Shown here: positions 1 to 4,714 of the stretch, piece after piece
Layout: each line of letters starts with the position of its first letter
Numbering within the stretch: position 1 is the first letter of the stretch
Assembly (NCBI GenBank): GCA_946413885.1
Contig: CAMKMK010000124.1
Coordinates: forward strand, 1-6,776
From: an uncultured Prevotellaceae bacterium
Lineage (GTDB): Bacteria > Bacteroidota > Bacteroidia > Bacteroidales > Bacteroidaceae
Length of the DNA stretch: 6,776 nucleotides
Direction of reading: 5' to 3'
Notes under the pieces: generated by a model
The model's input: the letters and a program-made list of their open reading frames with translations, nothing else
Databases searched by the model: none
What the model was told of the DNA's origin: nothing
Made by a program: the position numbers and the translations under genes

Positions 1-1620
1 AGTCAACCCATGAAGGAATACGGATTTTGGAGCGCAGAGATTCCAAAGGGAACCAATCGTCATCGTGAAGGAGTAACGTCTGACGAATATCTCCAACGTG
101 TGGCCCAATCCAAAATCATTCGTGGGGAGAAGCATATAGAGGGTGACCATATTGGTTTCTTTACGGAGTTTCCCACGCATCGTGGTGATCAGGTGGAGAT
201 GAAGGTGGGTCTGTCCTTTGTGGATATCGAGGGCGCCCGTAAGAATTATAAGGCTGAGATCGAGGGGTTAGGATTTGAACAGGTGAAAACCCAAGCATTT
301 GAGCAATGGAACAAGGCTTTGGGCAAGGTCTCTGTCAAAGGCGGGACTGACGATGAGCGAACCGTTTTCTATACGGCTCTTTATCATACCATGATAGATC
401 CTCGCATTTATCAGGATGTGGATGGACGTTATGTGGGAGGTGATTATAAGATTCATCAAGCAGAAGAGGGATTCTCCAAGCGCACCATCTTCTCTGGTTG
501 GGATGTGTTCCGCAGCCAGTTCCCTTTGCAGACCATCATCAATCCTCGTCTTGTCAGCGATATGATCAACTCCTTGACCAGCATGGCTGAACAGAGTGGG
601 AAAGAATATTACGAACGCTGGGAGTTCCTCAATTCCTATACTGGTTGCATGTTGGGAAACCCAGCCTTGTCAGTCATTGCGGATGCCTATGCGAAAGGAA
701 TCCGCACATTCGATACGGAAAAGGCTCTTCGTTATACCGTGAACAGTTCGAATAAGTTCAGCAATGGAGAGAAGGGATACATGCCAGGCGGAGCATGCAT
801 CTCGAACACACTCGAGTATGCCTATTTCGATTGGTGCTTGTCTCGCTTTGCTTCCATGTTGGGCGAGAAGAAAATAGCCAAGCTTTATCAACAGAAAGGA
901 CAGGATTATCGCAACATCTTTAATCGTCAGATAGGATGGTTTTGTCCTCGCAATGAAGATGGGACATGGATAGATTGGCCTGAAGATGGCCTTCACAAAG
1001 AAGGATTGGGTTGCATGGAATGTAATCCTCTTCAGCAAGGTTGGTTCGTGCCTCATGATGTTCCTGGCTTCCTTCAGCTTCTTGGGGGGAAGCAGAAAGC
1101 AATAGCCATGCTGGATACGATGTTCCAGAACACCCCCAGTCACATGTTTTGGAATCAATATTACAATCATGCCAACGAGCCTGTCCATAATGTGCCATAT
1201 CTCTACAATCGTTTGGGATATCCTTGGAAAACGCAATATTGGACCCGCTTTATCTGTCAACATGCATACGACAATGCTGTGGCTGGTTTGAAAGGCAATG
1301 AAGACGTAGGTCAGATGTCAGCTTGGTATGTTCTCTCTGCCTCAGGTATTCATCCCTATTGTCCAGGCGAGACTCGCATGGAGATAACTTCTCCCATTTT
1401 TGATAGAGTAGAATTCCTGTTGGATTCTCAGTATGCTCACGATGGCAAATTCGTCATCATCGCTCATGACAACAGTCCTGAAAATGTTTATATCCAGAGC
1501 GCCAAGCTTAATAGGAAACCTTACAATCATTGCTACATCGATTTCTCTCAAATCGCCTCTGGTTCCACCCTCGAGCTTTTCATGGGACCTGAGCCAAACA
1601 AGAAGTGGGGAAGTAAGTAA
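1..1620 (+). CDS. GH92 alpha-mannosidase, C-terminal part (5' end outside window)
   Basis: Exo-acting, calcium-dependent inverting alpha-mannosidase of family GH92, expected to trim mannose from N-glycans or mannans in the periplasm or at the cell surface. The frame is open from base 1, so the Met at base 10 is internal. 539 residues are visible; the family usually has about 730-780, so most of the N-terminal beta-sandwich and any signal peptide are missing. Numbering from base 1, the (alpha/alpha)6 catalytic domain begins near residue 95. It shows FYTALYH, FSGWDVFR (W167, D168), MECNPLQQGWFVPHDV with likely catalytic acid E340, NEPVHNVPYLYN (N392, E393), PWKTQYW, and GNEDVGQMSAWY, whose Asp is D435, a candidate general base. 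It ends with the family-typical GPEPNKKWG, so the C-terminus is complete; two stop codons follow in tandem. NEP instead of HEP at 392-394 argues weakly against a strict alpha-1,2 specificity. No SusC/SusD genes are adjacent on the visible side. Confidence 0.95.
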   Translation, partial: SQPMKEYGFWSAEIPKGTNRHREGVTSDEYLQRVAQSKIIRGEKHIEGDHIGFFTEFPTHRGDQVEMKVGLSFVDIEGARKNYKAEIEGLGFEQVKTQAFEQWNKALGKVSVKGGTDDERTVFYTALYHTMIDPRIYQDVDGRYVGGDYKIHQAEEGFSKRTIFSGWDVFRSQFPLQTIINPRLVSDMINSLTSMAEQSGKEYYERWEFLNSYTGCMLGNPALSVIADAYAKGIRTFDTEKALRYTVNSSNKFSNGEKGYMPGGACISNTLEYAYFDWCLSRFASMLGEKKIAKLYQQKGQDYRNIFNRQIGWFCPRNEDGTWIDWPEDGLHKEGLGCMECNPLQQGWFVPHDVPGFLQLLGGKQKAIAMLDTMFQNTPSHMFWNQYYNHANEPVHNVPYLYNRLGYPWKTQYWTRFICQHAYDNAVAGLKGNEDVGQMSAWYVLSASGIHPYCPGETRMEITSPIFDRVEFLLDSQYAHDGKFVIIAHDNSPENVYIQSAKLNRKPYNHCYIDFSQIASGSTLELFMGPEPNKKWGSK

Positions 1621-1640
1621 TAAGGACCAGACGAGAAATC

Positions 1641-2510
1641 TTACATGTCAACTTGAGACGAATCCTGATTCACGAACTTAACTATCTGCTGAATATTTTC
1701 TTTGGCAGCCTGACGCCCCATTTCGTAAACAAGTTTCTGTTTGCTTGGTGTCTGTTCAGTACGTCCGATGGGAAGAGTATCCTGAGGATAAATAACGATG
1801 GTGTTGCCCAGAAGTTCCTGTTGGCGAAGGTAGGCAAGTTGGTCGTTATACATTAGGTGACGTTGCGACATGGCCTCGATGATCTTAGGATACTTACGCA
1901 TGAAAAGGTGAAAGAGAGGCATCAGTTTTGTTCTCTTTTTGGTGAAGCCTTTGGGTTGGGTAAGAACAACAATGTTATGCGTGTAACCTTCTTCCTGGAA
2001 GTGACGAAGAGGAATGGAATCAGCAATTCCACCATCGAGAAGTTCACGTCCCTCCAATTTTACGGTATGGCTGACAATAGGCATGGAGGCTGAGGCACGA
2101 ACCCATTCGAGTGCTTCATAATCAACCTTCTCGAGCCGTTTGTAGACAGGTTCGCCTGTAAGTGCGTCTGTGCAGACCACTTGAAACTCCATTGGGTTGG
2201 AAGCAAACGTTTCAGTATCGAAGATATCCAATTGGGTGGGAAGGGTATGATAAGCATATTCTCCGTTCACCAATTCACCCGTACGCCAGAAAGTGCGCCA
2301 TCCCATGTATTGGGGGTCATGGGCAAAACGGACGTTGTAGCGAAGGGCACGGCCAGGTTGGTGGGACTTGTAGTTGCAACCAAAGGCAGCACCTGCCGAT
2401 ACTCCTATCATGCCATCAAACCGGATGCCTTGCTCCATCATGACATCCATCACTCCAGCCGTGAAGAGACCTCTCATGCCTCCACCTTCCAGCACCAATC
2501 CTGTTTTCAT
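1641..2510 (-). CDS. Patatin-like phospholipase, YjjU type
   Basis: Predicted serine acyl hydrolase of the patatin superfamily, 289 residues, with no signal peptide, so probably cytoplasmic. It uses a Ser-Asp dyad: oxyanion loop GGGMRG at residues 9-14, nucleophile elbow GVSAG with Ser38, and DGG with Asp159. Residues 1-170 are the patatin fold. The C-terminal third (LFHLFMRKYPKIIEAM, then NTIVIYPQDTLPIGR) resembles the extension of E. coli YjjU-like proteins. The physiological substrate of this group is not established. I place the start at 2510 because MKTGLVLEGGGMRG is the canonical N-terminus. The frame stays open upstream to 2624, but the extra 38 residues would be encoded by the AT-rich intergenic DNA and across the gene's own promoter. 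Its 3' end faces the mannosidase across 20 bp with no hairpin terminator. It is divergent from the helicase gene. Confidence 0.92.
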   Translation of the reverse strand: MKTGLVLEGGGMRGLFTAGVMDVMMEQGIRFDGMIGVSAGAAFGCNYKSHQPGRALRYNVRFAHDPQYMGWRTFWRTGELVNGEYAYHTLPTQLDIFDTETFASNPMEFQVVCTDALTGEPVYKRLEKVDYEALEWVRASASMPIVSHTVKLEGRELLDGGIADSIPLRHFQEEGYTHNIVVLTQPKGFTKKRTKLMPLFHLFMRKYPKIIEAMSQRHLMYNDQLAYLRQQELLGNTIVIYPQDTLPIGRTEQTPSKQKLVYEMGRQAAKENIQQIVKFVNQDSSQVDM

Positions 2511-2541
2511 GAGACCAAATGAAATTACTAAAATGTTACAG

Positions 2542-2572
2542 CAAAAGTATAAAAATTTATCAGTAGTTGAAA
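2542..2572 (-). promoter_or_regulatory. Bacteroidales-type promoter for the patatin-like gene
   Basis: On the minus strand, TACTTTTG (2549 to 2542) matches the Bacteroidales -7 element TAnnTTTG exactly. Nineteen bases upstream lies TTTC (2572 to 2569), three of four matches to the -33 element TTTG. Transcription would start near 2535-2538, leaving a leader of about 25-28 nt before the ATG at 2510. This supports that start over the longer reading frame. The leader has no purine-rich Shine-Dalgarno sequence, which is usual in this order. Confidence 0.6.
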
Positions 2573-2605
2573 AGAGAAAGGGGAATATGAGCAAAATTTT
2601 GACAC

Positions 2606-2653
2606 AAAAAGACTTAAGAATCATCTTTTTACATTGTTATTCAAATAAAAAGA
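2606..2653. repeat. Three A5GA heptamers around the helicase promoter
   Basis: AAAAAGA occurs at 2606-2612, its exact reverse complement TCTTTTT at 2624-2630, and a third copy in direct orientation at 2647-2653. The first two form a perfect 7-bp inverted repeat with an 11-base spacer that contains the palindrome CTTAAG (2613-2618). The second and third could pair around a 16-base loop containing the -33 element. The pattern could be an operator or two alternative stems. The region is very AT-rich, so chance occurrence is a serious alternative. Confidence 0.35.
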
Positions 2654-2663
2654 AGTAACTTTG
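2633..2663 (+). promoter_or_regulatory. Bacteroidales-type promoter for the helicase gene
   Basis: TAACTTTG at 2656-2663 is an exact match to the -7 element TAnnTTTG and is followed by C, as is often seen. ATTG at 2633-2636 gives three of four matches to the -33 TTTG, with the usual spacing of 19 bases. Transcription would begin about 4-7 bases after the -7 element, near 2667-2670, only about 3-6 bases before the ATG at 2673. The mRNA would therefore be nearly leaderless. Confidence 0.7.
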
Positions 2664-2672
2664 CGCCCGATT

Positions 2673-4697
2673 ATGAAGAATTTTGAAGAATTGGGCTTGT
2701 GCCAAGAGTTGCTGCAAGCCATCGAGGAGCAGGGGTACGTGACTCCTATGCCCGTTCAGGAAGAGGTTATACCCAGTTTGCTGGGTAAGAAACTGAAAGA
2801 AAATGGAGAACCAGTAGGGGATTTGGTTGCCTTGGCACAGACAGGTACAGGCAAGACAGCAGCCTATGGTTTGCCTTTGTTGCAAAGATTGTATCAACAT
2901 GTGCAGGAGGAATCCGATGTGAAGATACAGTCTCCAAGAGCCGTTGTGCTGAGTCCAACGCGTGAATTGTGCCTTCAGATAACAGATGATCTGAAAGGTT
3001 TTGCAAAATATATGCCAGAGATTCGTATCCTTGCTGTGTATGGAGGTGCGAACATAGAGCCTCAGATACGTGCTTTGAAGGCTGGTATTGACGTGATTGT
3101 GGCTACTCCTGGCCGTCTTATCGATCTGATGAATCGTGGTGTGGCAAACTTGTCCTGTGCAAGGCTTTTTGTTCTGGATGAGGCTGATGAAATGCTCTCT
3201 ATGGGATTCCAGGAAGACATTGATGCCATCTTGGAAGGTGTGCCTCAGGAGCATAACACGTTGCTCTTCAGTGCCACGATGAGTAAGGAGATAGAACGTA
3301 TTGCTCAGAATTATCTGCACGATGCCCAGCAGATACAGGTGGGCAGTCGTAACGAGGGTGCCGAGAATGTCAACCACATCTATTATCTGGTTCATGCCAA
3401 GGATAAGTATCTGGCGCTGAAGCGTCTGGTGGATTATTATCCACGCATCTATGCCATTATTTTCTGCCGCACGAAAGTCGAGACACAGGAGGTGGCAGAC
3501 AATCTGATTCGTGACGGATACAATGCTGATTCCCTGCATGGTGACTTGAGCCAGCAGCAACGTGACCTGACGATGCAGAAATTCCGTCAGCACAGGACTC
3601 AATTGCTGGTGGCCACCGATGTGGCAGCCCGCGGATTGGACGTGGATGACCTGACCCATGTTATCAATTATGGTATGCCTGACGACGTGGAGAACTATAC
3701 TCACCGCAGTGGCCGTACGGGTCGTGCTGGAAAGAAAGGTACGAGTCTCTGCATTATCCACACTCGCGAGAAAGGCAAGATTCGTCAAGTGGAGAAGACC
3801 ATCCAGAAGCAATTCGAGAAGGGTACTTTGCCAGAACCTAAGGAAATCTGTGCAAAGCAGCTGTATCATGTGATAGATGACATCGAGCGCGTCGAGGTGG
3901 ACGAGAGCGAGATAGCTCCCTTCATGGATGAGGTACGCAAGCGTTGGGAATGGTTGGACAAGGAAGACTTGATCAAGCGTGTCCTGAGCCGCGAGTTTGG
4001 AAGATTCCTGCGTTATTATGCCAGTGCTCCTGAGATAGGTGTCGTTTCTGGCAGTTCAGAAGGCGGCAAGAAGGAAAGTCGCCGCAAGAAGGGTGAACGC
4101 CAGGCAGAAGAGGGTTATGTTCGCCTGTTCATCAACGTTGGAAAGATGGATGGCATGTATGCCCGCGAAATCATTGGCTTGATCAATAACAGCGTGAAGG
4201 GCAACAAGGTCGAGATAGGTCGCATAGACTTGATGAAGAACTTCTCGTTTGTGGAAGTGGCAGAAGCGGATGCTGACCGCGTGGTGAAAGCCATGAAGCA
4301 TGGTGTGAGCGTCAAGGGCAGAAGTGTGGTGATGGAAGTAAGCGACAGCAGTCCCAAGAGTTCTTCTGCTTCTCAAGGTGGTGAGACTCCCAGAAGAGAG
4401 CGTCGCAGAGGTGGCAGGGATGCCAGAAGACCTTGGTCAGCAAAAGAAGCACGTGATGCCAGAAAGACCAGAGAAACCAGAGAGCCCAAAGAGGCTAAGG
4501 AACCAAAGAAGAAAAGCAAGCCTTCTCGCGAAGAACGTGGCTATACGGCTCCACGAGGCAAGAAGTACACCAAGGATGACTGGATGAAGTTCCTGAACCC
4601 TGATTACAAAGAGAAACCCTCGAAGAAAAACTTGAAAGGCGAGGAGCCTGATTTCAGCGAGGAAGGATGGGCAAGACGTTCCCCCAAGAAGAAATAA
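2673..4697 (+). CDS. DEAD-box ATP-dependent RNA helicase with DbpA/CsdA-like RNA-binding domain
   Basis: ATP-dependent RNA unwinding enzyme of 674 residues, expected in the cytoplasm in ribosome assembly, RNA decay or cold adaptation. The core motifs are complete: Q motif (F4, PMPVQ at 25-29), motif I AQTGTGKT (K61), Ia PTRELCLQ, Ib TPGRLIDL, II DEAD (169-172), III SAT (200-202), IV IIFCRTK, V ATDVAARGLD (314-323), VI HRSGRTGR (344-351). A helical region (about 390-449) and a basic linker precede an RRM-like DbpA/CsdA domain (481-557, YVRLFINVGK to GRSVVMEVS). Residues 558-674 form a disordered tail rich in Arg, Lys and Glu. The segment between Q motif and motif I carries an extra GKKLKENGEPVG (38-49). 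The start at 2673 fits the family N-terminus; an in-frame TTG at 2661 overlaps the promoter, and an in-frame stop lies at 2646. The pairing with the next gene suggests an operon. DeaD/CsdA is the nearest named analogue, but orthology is not shown. Confidence 0.95.
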   Translation: MKNFEELGLCQELLQAIEEQGYVTPMPVQEEVIPSLLGKKLKENGEPVGDLVALAQTGTGKTAAYGLPLLQRLYQHVQEESDVKIQSPRAVVLSPTRELCLQITDDLKGFAKYMPEIRILAVYGGANIEPQIRALKAGIDVIVATPGRLIDLMNRGVANLSCARLFVLDEADEMLSMGFQEDIDAILEGVPQEHNTLLFSATMSKEIERIAQNYLHDAQQIQVGSRNEGAENVNHIYYLVHAKDKYLALKRLVDYYPRIYAIIFCRTKVETQEVADNLIRDGYNADSLHGDLSQQQRDLTMQKFRQHRTQLLVATDVAARGLDVDDLTHVINYGMPDDVENYTHRSGRTGRAGKKGTSLCIIHTREKGKIRQVEKTIQKQFEKGTLPEPKEICAKQLYHVIDDIERVEVDESEIAPFMDEVRKRWEWLDKEDLIKRVLSREFGRFLRYYASAPEIGVVSGSSEGGKKESRRKKGERQAEEGYVRLFINVGKMDGMYAREIIGLINNSVKGNKVEIGRIDLMKNFSFVEVAEADADRVVKAMKHGVSVKGRSVVMEVSDSSPKSSSASQGGETPRRERRRGGRDARRPWSAKEARDARKTRETREPKEAKEPKKKSKPSREERGYTAPRGKKYTKDDWMKFLNPDYKEKPSKKNLKGEEPDFSEEGWARRSPKKK

Positions 4698-4714
4698 ATT
4701 AAGAGTAAACAGAT

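Noticed and set aside
670..1263. 197-codon open frame on the minus strand inside the GH92 gene
   Set aside because: It is a codon-register shadow of a clearly conserved coding region, with no motif and no promoter of its own.
2511..2624. N-terminal extension of the patatin-like protein with a hydrophobic, signal-like stretch
   Set aside because: The extra residues come from AT-rich intergenic DNA that includes the gene's own promoter. The family N-terminus begins at the Met encoded at 2510.
2606..2630. Inverted repeat with T-run read as an intrinsic terminator
   Set aside because: The stem is only 7 bp and almost all A-T, and no upstream plus-strand gene ends nearby: the flanking gene is on the other strand and points away.
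2661..2672. Earlier TTG start for the helicase
   Set aside because: The TTG overlaps the -7 promoter element, so it would not be in the transcript. The family N-terminus fits the ATG at 2673.
2637..3869. 410-codon open frame on the minus strand opposite the helicase
   Set aside because: It is in exact codon register with the helicase, shows no recognisable domain, is rich in Leu, His and Gln as expected of a reverse-complement shadow, and is explained by codon bias of the helicase.
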